64,000 nt of DNA from Akkermansia muciniphila. GTDB taxonomy: Bacteria > Verrucomicrobiota > Verrucomicrobiia > Verrucomicrobiales > Akkermansiaceae. The translations under genes were made by a program, and so were the position numbers. Below, piece after piece: positions 43,632-54,848 of the stretch; within the stretch, counting starts at the first letter, position 1, and each line of letters opens with the position of its first letter. The stretch spans positions 6,221-70,220 of the forward strand of contig SFDX01000010.1 of assembly GCA_004557455.1 (NCBI GenBank). Direction: 5' to 3'. The notes below the pieces were generated by a model. The model was given only the letters and a program-made list of their open reading frames with translations. It was not told the origin of the DNA and ran no database searches.

Positions 43632-44141
43632 TCAGCCCCGGACGTGGCAGCCCGTGATCTCGCAGATGTAGAGTCGATGCAGGGGATTGTCCTCTGCGTA
43701 GAAGCGCGGGGTGAGCTCAGACCAATGCAGGAAGTCCTGCTGCTGCATTTGGGTGACGAAGAGTTTGCGGCACTCTAACACGAGGTCCGCGTCCTCAAAG
43801 CTCACGAGGCCGCCGGGGGTGAGCATGGGCACCAGCCCGGTGGCGGCTACCTTGTCCACATCGCGACCACTGTGGCGGCCTGCATAGGTAAGGGCTTCGC
43901 GGTATTGCTCCGGCAGGAAGGTGAGGGTGAGGGACTCCTGCTCATCGATGAAGCGGCGGGTGTGTCGGTTGGGGCGCACGAGCACGAAAGCCACGGGGCG
44001 GTTCCAGATGAAACCGAGGCCGCCCCAACTGGCCGTCATGAAGTTGAAGGAATCCTTCGTGCCGGCCGTGATGAGCATCCATTGTTTACCAATCAGCTCC
44101 GCAGGGTTGGCCTGCAGGTTATGGAAATCGATCTCTTTCAT
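43632..44141 (-). CDS. Flavin reductase-like domain protein (flavoredoxin family)
   Basis: 169-aa FMN-binding split-barrel protein. LITAGTKDSFNFMTASWGGLGFIWNRPVAFVLVRPNRHTR is the flavin-binding region; LSLTFLPEQYREAL-like and CEITGCHV close the fold. It is probably cytosolic and dimeric and binds FMN, but its substrate is unknown. It begins 5 bp after the aconitase stop, so the two genes are likely co-transcribed. Confidence 0.85.
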   Translation of the reverse strand: MKEIDFHNLQANPAELIGKQWMLITAGTKDSFNFMTASWGGLGFIWNRPVAFVLVRPNRHTRRFIDEQESLTLTFLPEQYREALTYAGRHSGRDVDKVAATGLVPMLTPGGLVSFEDADLVLECRKLFVTQMQQQDFLHWSELTPRFYAEDNPLHRLYICEITGCHVRG

Positions 44142-44146
44142 ATTCT

Positions 44147-46867
<2,721 letters not shown>

Positions 46868-46897
46868 GGTTCTCGGATTCAAATGTATCTCGCGACA

Positions 46898-46925
46898 AGC
46901 ATACACCTTTCTGCCCGCTTTGCAA
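46898..46925 (-). promoter_or_regulatory. acnA promoter
   Basis: Leftward TTGCAA (46920-46925), 16-bp spacer, TATGCT (46898-46903); leader 30 nt. Confidence 0.6.
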
Positions 46926-47013
46926 GCTAAATCTTCCCGAACAAAGGGAAAAGATACCGAACGCTCTGTAATCTTTCCCTCAAAAGGACTTTCTGTGCCA
47001 TCGTCCTGCGAGA

Positions 47014-47070
47014 ATTTTGTTCTATATCCGAATAAAAAGTCTTGCTTTTTCATCAGATATAGGACAAAAT
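47014..47070. promoter_or_regulatory. Inverted-repeat operator over the hipB-like promoter
   Basis: Two 15-bp arms, ATTTTGTTCTATATC (47014-47028) and GATATAGGACAAAAT (47056-47070), match in 14 of 15 positions as an inverted repeat with a 27-bp spacer. The right arm covers the -10 of the hipB-like gene, as expected for autorepression by a dimeric Xre protein. Confidence 0.65.
47042..47070 (+). promoter_or_regulatory. hipB-like gene promoter (leaderless type)
   Basis: TTGCTT (47042-47047), 17-bp spacer, CAAAAT (47065-47070), 6 nt to the ATG at 47077. Confidence 0.5.
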
Positions 47071-47076
47071 AGGCGC

Positions 47077-47397
47077 ATGGAGAAAAGATGGCCCCTATAT
47101 GCGGCAGCTAAGACCGCGATTGAGAAGCTAGGCAGAGATTTGCGGGATGCACGTCGGCGACGGCGCATCTCCACTACCACCATGGCTGCTCGCGCCCGCA
47201 TTTCCCGCTCCACCCTTTACCGCATCGAGCAAGGCGATCCCGGTGTCTCGATGAGCAGTTACACCGCCGTCATCTTCGCTCTTGGTCTCCTCGACCGTCT
47301 CCGCGATGCTTTCGATGCGAGCCACGATGTCGTCGGCTTGGGGCTCGAGGCCGAAAACATGCCGAAAAATATTGTCAACAAGCGTTATGGATCGTGA
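47077..47397 (+). CDS. HipB-like Xre-family antitoxin/regulator
   Basis: 106-aa protein with an Xre helix-turn-helix at about 17-75 (LGRDLRDARRRRRISTTTMA … SRSTLYRIEQGDPGVSMSSY) and a basic C-terminus ending PKNIVNKRYGS, the arrangement of HipB partners of HipA kinases. ATG 47077 is chosen over upstream codons because of the promoter. It overlaps the hipA fragment by 11 bp. With the toxin gene truncated it may survive only as an autoregulated DNA-binding protein. Confidence 0.8.
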   Translation: MEKRWPLYAAAKTAIEKLGRDLRDARRRRRISTTTMAARARISRSTLYRIEQGDPGVSMSSYTAVIFALGLLDRLRDAFDASHDVVGLGLEAENMPKNIVNKRYGS

Positions 47398-47605
47398 CTC
47401 GGAAGTAGGCGTTTACACCACAGTCCCCGGAGAGGATGGTCAGAATATCCGTATCGGTACTCTGTGGTTTCATCATCGGCGACAGGCTTCTGCAAGTTTT
47501 GCCTACTCCGAAGAATGGTTTCAGCACCCGTACAGCTATGAGCTTGAACCGGCCTTGCCACTGGGTAGTGGCAAATTCCACACAGTCCCCGGTCAGGCTC
47601 TGTAA
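47387..47605 (+). pseudogene. Truncated hipA (N-terminal domain only)
   Basis: From ATG 47387 the 72-residue product reads like the HipA N-terminal subdomain: VGVYTTVPGEDGQ, IGTLWFHHRRQASASFAYSEEW, LEPALPLGSGKFHT. Intact HipA is about 400 aa or more, with a kinase core; here a TAA ends the frame just after the GKFHT segment. No continuation is found in other frames before the glycan island. Best read as a remnant cut by island insertion. Confidence 0.75.
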
Positions 47606-47730
47606 GGTATAGGTACTTAAGGCAACGCTACCTCAGCCAGACCCAGACTTCGCTGCACAACCCACCAAATACCGGTTTTTCAATTCTCTGCTGACGGCAG
47701 AGAATTGCCGGGAAAAGGGCTTACACCACC
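47606..47730. other. Island junction region
   Basis: About 125 bp between the hipA remnant and the first glycan gene. No gene is supported. It contains an 11-bp-stem hairpin (CAATTCTCTGC / GCAGAGAATTG, 47683-47709) just past the WbsX-like stop codon, probably the end of the leftward operon, although the base run following it on the minus strand is A-rich rather than T-rich. Confidence 0.5.
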
Positions 47731-49014
47731 TCAACGGCTTTCTTCAAGTGCTTTTTTTACAGCTTCGAGGTGAGCGTAGCCATATTTAATATCCGGTTCC
47801 AAGTGTGCACCTTCTCCCCATTCGTTCCATGCATTGATGAATACAAGCTGGTGGTCCTTATCATGATGCTCCTTCGTCCACCTGATACACTCCTCCAGCC
47901 ATTTTGCAAACCCATCAGGTGTTATACCAGAAAAAATCCAACCTCCCGAATGGCATTTCCTGGCCGTATTATCCCATGCAGGAAAAGCACCTCTGTAGAC
48001 GTCATCGGAAAGCCCTTTTGCTGCCATTCCGGAATCTGCTAAAAAGGAACTCATATCAAAACGAACCATAGAATTTTCCTTGATAAAGGAGGGTTTTGAC
48101 ATGGGAGGAATATATTGTCCCAATCCGTGGGGAGGGAACTGCACGGTGCCATCACAGGCCCACTCCCGGCAGGGGCCTTCTTCCTGAAAGTTGGTTCGCA
48201 GAATAAGGAGGTCATCATACCCACTTTTCTTTGCCAACTCACGCAGAGTATTTACAAATTCCGTGAACAGATGTTTTTCAAAAAGTGCCGGCCTATAAAC
48301 AATGAGCAGAGGAGAGTTATTAATTTTGATGTATCTCCGGTCAGCAAAAAAATCTTTAATGTCATTCCAGAATCTATCAAAATCTTCCAACTTAAGCTCC
48401 TGTTTCATGATTACCTTCCGGTCCCCTCCATCCCAAAGGGTTGACCAGTTTTCGTTTGCCCAGCATAAGCAGAAAGGAAAATCGAGCGATTTATTATTCA
48501 AGTAATTAAAGATCGGCTTTTCCAGAAGACGCTTGCCGGAAAACCAATAATAATGGAAGCAGAATCCGTATAGGCCATATTGCTTGGCCAACTCAATCTG
48601 CCTGAACATAACGTCATCGTGTGAAAGATCGTAAAACCCCACATCAAAGGGGATCTGTGGCTGATGATGCCCGACGAATTGTGGTGTTGCTCTTACGACG
48701 TTCGTCCATTCCGTAAATCCCTTGCCGAAATTCCGGTCATTCAGATCTATTGCGTGGAATTGAGGCAAGTAAAATGCAATGAGCTTGCAATCTCCCTCTT
48801 GTCGAACGAAGGACTTTTCCGATAAGGGGACGAATTGAACAGTTATCGAAGGGTCTTCGACTTTCTCCTGTATTGGATTCAACTGTGGATGCCTCAGTTC
48901 CTCTGTCTCGGAAAGCAGATAGTGACGCACACTTCGACGCTTTCCCTTGTCTCGTATGAATCCGGTAAAAAGATTTGTAATGATTCTCTTGAACACGCTA
49001 GGTTTCTTACTCAT
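47731..49014 (-). CDS. WbsX-like (GH99-like) glycan biosynthesis protein
   Basis: 427 aa. The core matches the WbsX/glycosyltransferase family with a GH99-like fold: LIAFYLPQFHAIDLNDRNFGKGFTEWTNV, LAKQYGLYGFCFHYYWFSGKRLLEKP, FPFCLCWANENWS and a late FINAWNEWGEGAHLEPD. These occur in O-antigen and capsule loci. Third gene of the leftward operon. The DNA is visibly AT-richer than the flanking chromosome. Confidence 0.88.
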   Translation of the reverse strand: MSKKPSVFKRIITNLFTGFIRDKGKRRSVRHYLLSETEELRHPQLNPIQEKVEDPSITVQFVPLSEKSFVRQEGDCKLIAFYLPQFHAIDLNDRNFGKGFTEWTNVVRATPQFVGHHQPQIPFDVGFYDLSHDDVMFRQIELAKQYGLYGFCFHYYWFSGKRLLEKPIFNYLNNKSLDFPFCLCWANENWSTLWDGGDRKVIMKQELKLEDFDRFWNDIKDFFADRRYIKINNSPLLIVYRPALFEKHLFTEFVNTLRELAKKSGYDDLLILRTNFQEEGPCREWACDGTVQFPPHGLGQYIPPMSKPSFIKENSMVRFDMSSFLADSGMAAKGLSDDVYRGAFPAWDNTARKCHSGGWIFSGITPDGFAKWLEECIRWTKEHHDKDHQLVFINAWNEWGEGAHLEPDIKYGYAHLEAVKKALEESR

Positions 49015-49076
49015 GTAATTAGTATTATATTTATGTCGATATAGACAGGCATTTTAAGAATTAGGGTGTGTACCTT

Positions 49077-50432
49077 TCAGATTATTTCCGGGGATATGCC
49101 AAGACTTGTTTCAAGATTGGCATTGTGCAGAAAACTTAAGACTCGATTACGTATCTCACCGGAGAGCCTTATTCTGATATATGCAACCTTTAAAAAGCCA
49201 GCCATGAGAGCAAACTTGTCAAAATCGCTCTCTAAATAGAATTTCACATTTGGATACACTTCCTTGTCCAGATAAAGAACAGGATTACCCTCCTCGGTGA
49301 TTTTCAAAAAGAGGGTGCAACACCCCACCGTTTTTTCGTACGATACACAGTAACAGGGCTCCGTTGATGCACCCCCAGATGATTGCTCTATATTAACCGC
49401 AAATTCAACGTGACCTACACGTCCCCGTAGTAGCTCCAACTCTAAATTCATTCTTGCCCCGGCTAGGGGATTCCGTTGCACCCAGTGATCCACATCCGAT
49501 TCATAACAAGGATACAATGCTCGCAGTGTGCTTAAAGCCTGCTGTAATCTCGAACTATTCTCCCCGAAGGAGGTTGCACCATAATGACGGACAAAAACTG
49601 AGGGAATAATAACGTTTCGGTAACCATTCTTGATAAATCTCTGGCAGAGATCATTTTCCTCACCGTACCCCAGACCAAAGCGGTCCTCGTCCAATAAGCC
49701 AACAGCCTTGATGGCTTTCCTGCGCACATACATACAGAAACCAACCCCCGTGGGAGTATCAACAACAACTCCTGCATTTGCGACAGACGCAGCTCGATCT
49801 ATCTCCGCGTCAGAAAATGATAATAAATTGTTGTTCTCAGTCAATGTTCTCGGGAAGGAACATATGGTTGCATTATTAGACAATGGGGTAATCGTAGCAA
49901 TTCTCGAATCGGAGCGTGCACATTCTACGATCCTATCAAGCCATCCCTTATACACCTCCGTGTCCGAATTCAACCAGACGACATCCCTCCCGGGATGTAA
50001 TTTCATGCCGATATTTGTCGTCTTCACAAATCCACAATTGACAGGATTCTCTATTAACGTAAATAGACCTCTCGCGGATAAATGACGAAGGATGCCCGTT
50101 AGCTCTACATCCGGAGATTTATCGTTGATGACCACAAGTTCAAATGGAGTTTCTGAATCATGGCGGAGCACGCTGTATATACATCTGAGCGTCTCGTCTA
50201 TACCTTTATAAACGGGTACGATAATATCGATTGTAACTTCCTTGTCTGCACGATGGAGACTCAATTGATCGAAATCCTCCAATCTGGGGCGAATAGCCCT
50301 TACCTTTTGCGCGAGCACAGACACCGGGACACTGTATTTCAGATGCTTGAGAACCTTTTGCTTATACCTATCCTTGGGTATCAGCCGGAGAAGCCGAAGA
50401 AAAGAATAAAAAAGTATTTTTAAGGTACGCAT
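49077..50432 (-). CDS. GT2 glycosyltransferase
   Basis: 451-aa GT-A enzyme: IDIIVPVYKGIDETLRCIYS, LVVINDKSPD, NCGFVKTTNIGM, the metal-binding NSDTEV, GVGFCMYVRRKAI and a GYGEENDLCQR catalytic-base motif. The N-terminal 60 residues form a helical leader; the last 130 residues are a separate unrecognised domain. Second gene of the leftward operon; 6 bp separate its start from the stop of the GT4 gene upstream. Confidence 0.88.
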   Translation of the reverse strand: MRTLKILFYSFLRLLRLIPKDRYKQKVLKHLKYSVPVSVLAQKVRAIRPRLEDFDQLSLHRADKEVTIDIIVPVYKGIDETLRCIYSVLRHDSETPFELVVINDKSPDVELTGILRHLSARGLFTLIENPVNCGFVKTTNIGMKLHPGRDVVWLNSDTEVYKGWLDRIVECARSDSRIATITPLSNNATICSFPRTLTENNNLLSFSDAEIDRAASVANAGVVVDTPTGVGFCMYVRRKAIKAVGLLDEDRFGLGYGEENDLCQRFIKNGYRNVIIPSVFVRHYGATSFGENSSRLQQALSTLRALYPCYESDVDHWVQRNPLAGARMNLELELLRGRVGHVEFAVNIEQSSGGASTEPCYCVSYEKTVGCCTLFLKITEEGNPVLYLDKEVYPNVKFYLESDFDKFALMAGFLKVAYIRIRLSGEIRNRVLSFLHNANLETSLGISPEII

Positions 50433-50438
50433 CTGATC

Positions 50439-51773
50439 TTATTGGGTTTGGTTGGCGATATGTTTCATCTTCAAAACAGACTCAACAATCCGGTTTAAGA
50501 TTTCCTCAGGTTCCATGCAACTAATGACTATCCCTTTACGGTACGCTCTCACTCGTTCGTAGGGAGCACCCAAGGCAAAACAAGCAACCGGTAGATCCAT
50601 ACTCATCGCTTCAGCAGTTGTATAAGAGAATGTCTCGGGCCATATTGAGGGGATGAGAACCACATCGATCTTCTCTTTTTCTACAAGCGAGGGCAACTCC
50701 TCTCTCTTATAATGTCCGTGAACACTTAGTTGTGTACATTTTTCCTGAGCCTCATAGTCGCCCAATATAACAAGCCTCACGTCAGGATAGTCGGGAAGCA
50801 GCTTGCATAGACGATCGACAAGCAGTCTTCCTTTTCGAATAAGGGAAATAGTGCCCAGAACACCTATGTTGATACCGGAATGTGCGGGCACGATTACCTT
50901 CCTCAGGGGAGGAACCCGATGTGGCACAATTCGTGTTTTTTCCTCCAATTGAGGATATACCCTGAAGAATATCCGCGCAATCTCCTCAGAAAAGGCGATG
51001 AACTCGTCCAACGTAGAATCAAAAAAAAGGCCCCACACCTCTCGCCATTTTTCAAGCGTCGTAGCACCGGACATGAATATTGCGTCTTCATACTCATTTT
51101 TCCCAAGATGTACAGAGCGGAGACAATTCTCACAACCGGAGGGATATCGAAGGTCGCAGAAACACATCTCCGAATTCAGCAAATTGAAGCTGGGGCATAC
51201 GCTCTGGAAATCATGCCCTCGGAACGAGACACGTAGACGGGGGGTAATCTCCTTCTTAATACGGATGATTTGTTCCAGCACAGCAAGAGAATTCGGATAT
51301 CCTACGAGATTGTTTATGGCGACCTCATCCAGTTGTAACGCTCCCATTACAAAATTGACAGTCTCTTCCAGAGTCTCGAATGACATTGATGTCTTCTCCC
51401 CCGATGTAGGAAGCGAAAGCACAAACACCCTCTGCCCCGGAAAGTACTGCATATGGACGACACATGATGTCTCCCGAACCTCGCGAAAATGATTCCTAGA
51501 ATAGACCTCGGTTCCTCCTCCGAAAGAATGATCTATCCACAAGACAAATTTCCCTTTTGTGCAAAGCTCTTTCTGCAGTACCATTGCAAAAGAGACCCGA
51601 TTATACACTGATGAAGGTTTCCGCTTACTCTTCTTTGAGAACAATCGGATCCCAAATAGCCAGCACGTTTGCCTTTCTCCCTTCTTCTTTGTAAAGAAAG
51701 GAAGTCCCATGAGGTAATAGCGCCGAACCTGCGTATTACCCTGCCAACTGACCTTTTTTCTGATGAAACCCAT
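50439..51773 (-). CDS. GT4 glycosyltransferase, first gene of leftward glycan operon
   Basis: 444-aa GT-B enzyme. SFGGGTEVYSRNHF lies in the N-terminal donor loop region; the C-terminal half has NIGVLGTISLIRKGRLLVDRL, VRLVILGDYEAQE and the nucleotide-sugar motif SIWPETFSYTTAEAMSMDLPV. The first 50 residues (YYLMGLPFFTKKK, LFGIRLFSKK) repeat a short basic/hydrophobic pattern common in surface-glycan transferases. AGGAG lies 2 nt before the ATG, a tight Shine-Dalgarno match. Transcribed from the promoter embedded in the left inverted repeat. Confidence 0.87.
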   Translation of the reverse strand: MGFIRKKVSWQGNTQVRRYYLMGLPFFTKKKGERQTCWLFGIRLFSKKSKRKPSSVYNRVSFAMVLQKELCTKGKFVLWIDHSFGGGTEVYSRNHFREVRETSCVVHMQYFPGQRVFVLSLPTSGEKTSMSFETLEETVNFVMGALQLDEVAINNLVGYPNSLAVLEQIIRIKKEITPRLRVSFRGHDFQSVCPSFNLLNSEMCFCDLRYPSGCENCLRSVHLGKNEYEDAIFMSGATTLEKWREVWGLFFDSTLDEFIAFSEEIARIFFRVYPQLEEKTRIVPHRVPPLRKVIVPAHSGINIGVLGTISLIRKGRLLVDRLCKLLPDYPDVRLVILGDYEAQEKCTQLSVHGHYKREELPSLVEKEKIDVVLIPSIWPETFSYTTAEAMSMDLPVACFALGAPYERVRAYRKGIVISCMEPEEILNRIVESVLKMKHIANQTQ

Positions 51774-51788
51774 CGCTCCTGACAGAGG

Positions 51789-51814
51789 GAGTATACAGCA
51801 TTCTCAATGCTGTA
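51789..51814. repeat. Inverted repeat A-left (26 bp)
   Basis: Begins GAGTATACAGCATTCTCAAT and ends GCTGTA; perfect inverted copy of 52096-52121. It contains the 19-bp palindrome ACAGCATTCTCAATGCTGT with central CTC. Confidence 0.95.
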
Positions 51815-51819
51815 GTCAA
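51790..51819 (-). promoter_or_regulatory. Leftward glycan operon promoter inside the inverted repeat
   Basis: TTGACT (51814-51819), 18-bp spacer made of the palindrome, TATACT (51790-51795). Leader 16 nt with AGGAG before the ATG at 51773. Confidence 0.75.
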
Positions 51820-52095
51820 GTCCAATGTGTGAATATGCCTGAAAAATCGCGCAATTTCTCTGGCTAGATGGAGCTACGTCTCCGTGCATTTGGAGTGCAG
51901 ATAATTTGCTTAACCGTTGAGTATCAAGGGGTTAGGGTAAGGAACACGTCCGATGCATTGAGAATACAGTAATCATCATCGAAAAGCGATTATTCCACTT
52001 CTATGTGCAAAGAAACCAGCCAACTATTGTCGGCGCTTCGGAGGTTCCCTCACGTAAGTCATTGATTTTCAAAGGTTTACGAGTCCAATGATGCA

Positions 52096-52121
52096 TACAG
52101 CATTGAGAATGCTGTATACTC
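52096..52121. repeat. Inverted repeat A-right (26 bp)
   Basis: Perfect reverse complement of 51789-51814; central trinucleotide GAG. Provides TATACT (52115-52120) facing right, with no good -35 (TGCATA at N17). Confidence 0.95.
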
Positions 52122-52174
52122 AGCCCGGTGAGAGGGTTCATTCGTTGGAAAAATGTAAATAGCTCAAGGTAAGT

Positions 52175-53941
52175 ATGTTCATTCGCAGATTGATGATATC
52201 GGTCGCATTTTACATACTCTGCGTCCTTGAGCGATGCCATCTTGTCAGGACACGAGTGGTGCGACGTTTTGCTTTCCATTACGGATGCACGGAGGCTTAT
52301 TTAATCCATTCCGGAGCATTTGATGCCAAATTCTATGCCAAGGAATGTGCTGAGTCATTCAGTGCAAGGGAGGGCCTACGTCATTATCTGAATATCGGGT
52401 GGAAGATGGGCTTGAACCCGTCGGCGAGGTTCTCAACCGTAGGCTACCTCCATTGTAATGAGGATGTAAGAAAAGCGGGCATCAATCCACTGGTACATTA
52501 TTTGGAGTACGGTCTGGACGAGGGAAGAATAACCGATCCACAATTTTCCGAACTCCATCAAATGATAGCAGATTCCGACCTTTTTGATTCTGAGTGGTAT
52601 TCAGAGAAGTATTCCATCGATGGAGGCGCATTGAATGCAATTGAGCACTATTGCTCCGAAGGATGGCGCAAGGGATATTCTCCATCAGCGGCCTTCAGCG
52701 GGGAGAGGTATATGCAAGCGTATCCTGAGGTAAAGGATAACCCGCTTGTTCACTGGCTTAGATACGGAAGAAACGAATTCAACAGGATTTCTTTTATCGA
52801 CGGCGAGATGTATGCAACCATGACATATCTGACCGGATGCTTGTCAAATGATTGCGGCAGAGATAAACGCATACTTCTCGTATCCAATCCTCTGAAACAC
52901 ACAGGGGCACCCATTGCACTTCTGAATCTGGGCAGACTATTGAAGGAGAAGGGCTATCATGTTTTTATTCTGGCAGCAGACGGAGGGGATCTGGAAGCGG
53001 ATATCAAGGAATCAGGCATTTCAATCATCATTGATCCTACGATTCTCCTGCCAAACGAAGAGACTCGTCTCCCTTTCAAATTTGAATTCTGTGTCTGCAA
53101 CACGGCTCTGATGTGGGCAGCCTATCAAAAATTCTCAAAAATAATACCGACGATATGGTGGGTACACGAGAATTTTTGCCTTGGAGATGGTAATCTACCT
53201 TCTGTTGCGGAAAATGTTCTCCGAAACACAAAGCATTTGTGTGTAATCCCAAGTGAAAGGACTCTTTCGTGTCTGAATACTTTTAATCATCATATAACCC
53301 CGCTTCCGTATCCGGTGTTGGATTTGGCACACGAATTGCGGTATTACAGCAAGGGGAAAATCAGATTTGCCATTATAGGGACGATAACTCCGGGAAAAGG
53401 GCAGGACGTGTTTACAGAGGCCGTAGCGATGCTGCCTGATTCCGTACGAGAAAAAGCTTCGTTCGAGCTAATCGGCTATGCCCCCAAGGACGATTTTGCC
53501 TCCCGTGTTTTAGCCGGCATCAAGGGAATCCGGGAAATGAAGTACAGGGCACCCATCCTGAACAGCGGAAAGTATCATAGCTACATGGATACATTAGATG
53601 TCATTTGCTGCGTATCCAGAGAAGACGCCTTACCTATTGTTGTTACGGAGGGATTGATGCATGGGCGAATTCCCATTATCTCAGAAACCGTAGGTCATGC
53701 CGGCGCGATAACGAACGGCGTCAACGGGTATGTGATAAGAACGGGGGATAGCAAACGGCTTGCAGAAATCATGAGAACGATCATCGAGAATCCTCAGGAT
53801 ATTGCCGAAATGCAAGGAAAAGCAAGAAAACTATTTATGTCATCTTACTTTAATTATTATGAATTATCGCAACAGATAGATTCTGTTATGGAATCGGTTT
53901 GTCACGATTTCGAAAAAACAGAAAACAGAAACGACAAATGA
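52175..53941 (+). CDS. GT4 glycosyltransferase with N-terminal repeat region, first gene of rightward operon
   Basis: 588 aa. Residues about 40-210 hold repeated modules of the type FDAKFYAKE … GLRHYLNIGWKMGLNPSARF and FDSEWYSEKY … AIEHYCSEGWRKGYSPSAAF, common at the N-termini of exopolysaccharide GT4 enzymes. The C-terminal GT-B part has HTGAPIALLNLGRLL, FAIIGTITPGKGQDVFTEAV and VSREDALPIVVTEGLMHGRIPI. Weak ribosome-binding site (AAGG 7 nt upstream). It overlaps the next gene by ATGA. Confidence 0.88.
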   Translation: MFIRRLMISVAFYILCVLERCHLVRTRVVRRFAFHYGCTEAYLIHSGAFDAKFYAKECAESFSAREGLRHYLNIGWKMGLNPSARFSTVGYLHCNEDVRKAGINPLVHYLEYGLDEGRITDPQFSELHQMIADSDLFDSEWYSEKYSIDGGALNAIEHYCSEGWRKGYSPSAAFSGERYMQAYPEVKDNPLVHWLRYGRNEFNRISFIDGEMYATMTYLTGCLSNDCGRDKRILLVSNPLKHTGAPIALLNLGRLLKEKGYHVFILAADGGDLEADIKESGISIIIDPTILLPNEETRLPFKFEFCVCNTALMWAAYQKFSKIIPTIWWVHENFCLGDGNLPSVAENVLRNTKHLCVIPSERTLSCLNTFNHHITPLPYPVLDLAHELRYYSKGKIRFAIIGTITPGKGQDVFTEAVAMLPDSVREKASFELIGYAPKDDFASRVLAGIKGIREMKYRAPILNSGKYHSYMDTLDVICCVSREDALPIVVTEGLMHGRIPIISETVGHAGAITNGVNGYVIRTGDSKRLAEIMRTIIENPQDIAEMQGKARKLFMSSYFNYYELSQQIDSVMESVCHDFEKTENRNDK

Positions 53942-54816
53942 AAAAGATTCTCATCCATGCTCACATCTTCTACGAAGAAATGTGGCCCCGGTTGGCTTCC
54001 TGTATAGGCAACGTTGATCAGAAATATGACCTGTATGTCACAGTTCCGAAGAACAGGCCGGCTCTTTTCTCACTGGTCAGAACATCCTTCCCTCAGGCCA
54101 AGATTGTTTGTTGTGAAAACAGAGGATATGATATAGCTCCATTCATTGAAGTATTGAACCAAGTCAACCTGGATGATTATAGCTATATTATCAAAATCCA
54201 TACCAAAAGGGATATGGACTCGGACTTTATTCTGAACGGATTTAACTTATCCGGCGGCCGATGGAGAGAGAAGCTGCTCTCCTTTATTTCCCACAGAGAA
54301 TCCTTTAAGGCCGCCTTGGAGTATTTTCACAAACATCCGAAGGTCGGCATGTTAACAGATAAGGAATTGATTTTCGATGTAGACAAATATGGAGCTCTGG
54401 ATTCATCGGCATATCCGGAACAAAAACAATTTATTAAGCAGCATGGGTGGAAGTATCGGCCCTATTACTTTGTGGCGGGTGCTATGTTTATAGCAAGAGC
54501 ACAATGTTTTCGCAAATTACAAGGGATATTGAGTCCCGCAGACTTTCCGATGGCTAACAGTGGGCATACTTCACAGCTGGCTCATGTCGTAGAAAGAGTT
54601 ATCGGGTATGCTGTCTATAATGAGGGCTATATCATCGATTTTGTCGGCTCGAGGAAAGAACATATAATGTGGAATTACGGAACCAAGAACGTAAAAATCA
54701 GATTGCACAGAATCGGAAGATTTTTCTACCAAAAAAAATTAACAAAAAGCGGAAGATTGTTAATTAAAATCGCTAAAATACCCGTATTTTCATACAAGAG
54801 AACTCAATCGGCATAA
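53938..54816 (+). CDS. Rhamnan synthesis F-like (RgpF) protein
   Basis: 292 aa: KKILIHAHIFYEEMWPRLAS, the ENRGYDIAPFIEVL motif, SYIIKIHTKRD and YFVAGAMFIARAQ are typical of the RgpF/DUF of rhamnose-glycan loci, a glycosyltransferase-like family with unclear reaction. The ATG at 53938 overlaps the upstream stop. The last 30 residues (FFYQKKLTKSGRLLIKIAKI, then PVFSYKR) closely resemble those of the next gene. Confidence 0.87.
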   Translation: MKKILIHAHIFYEEMWPRLASCIGNVDQKYDLYVTVPKNRPALFSLVRTSFPQAKIVCCENRGYDIAPFIEVLNQVNLDDYSYIIKIHTKRDMDSDFILNGFNLSGGRWREKLLSFISHRESFKAALEYFHKHPKVGMLTDKELIFDVDKYGALDSSAYPEQKQFIKQHGWKYRPYYFVAGAMFIARAQCFRKLQGILSPADFPMANSGHTSQLAHVVERVIGYAVYNEGYIIDFVGSRKEHIMWNYGTKNVKIRLHRIGRFFYQKKLTKSGRLLIKIAKIPVFSYKRTQSA

Positions 54817-54848
54817 AGAGTTATCGGACAATTTTCTCGGAATTGATT

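Larger units (their letters stand above)
51789..52121. promoter_or_regulatory. Candidate invertible promoter between two glycan operons
   Basis: A 281-bp segment (51815-52095) flanked by perfect 26-bp inverted repeats. Each repeat supplies an outward-facing -10 (TATACT), while the -35 lies just inside. At present the left side has TTGACT and the right side only a 3/6 match, so leftward transcription is predicted on. Inversion would hand the TTGACT to the rightward operon. Inside lie a 12-of-13 copy of the core (GCATTGAGAATAC, 51954-51966) and the motif at 52054-52072 shared with the 63-kb locus. No ORF in it is convincing. No recombinase gene is nearby. Confidence 0.7.

Noticed and set aside
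46868..47053. N-terminal extension of aconitase
   Set aside because: The family starts at the ATG at 46867; the upstream codons overlap promoter elements and the hipB operator.
51789..52121. MITE or IS remnant bounded by terminal inverted repeats
   Set aside because: No target-site duplication was seen outside the repeats, and the repeats place -10 and -35 elements precisely, which favours an invertible promoter. Not fully excluded.
51789..52121. Ordinary divergent promoters sharing a repressor operator
   Set aside because: The right side lacks a -35, the repeat identity extends to 26 bp beyond the palindrome, and the 63-kb locus shows the same half-promoter split. Still the main alternative.
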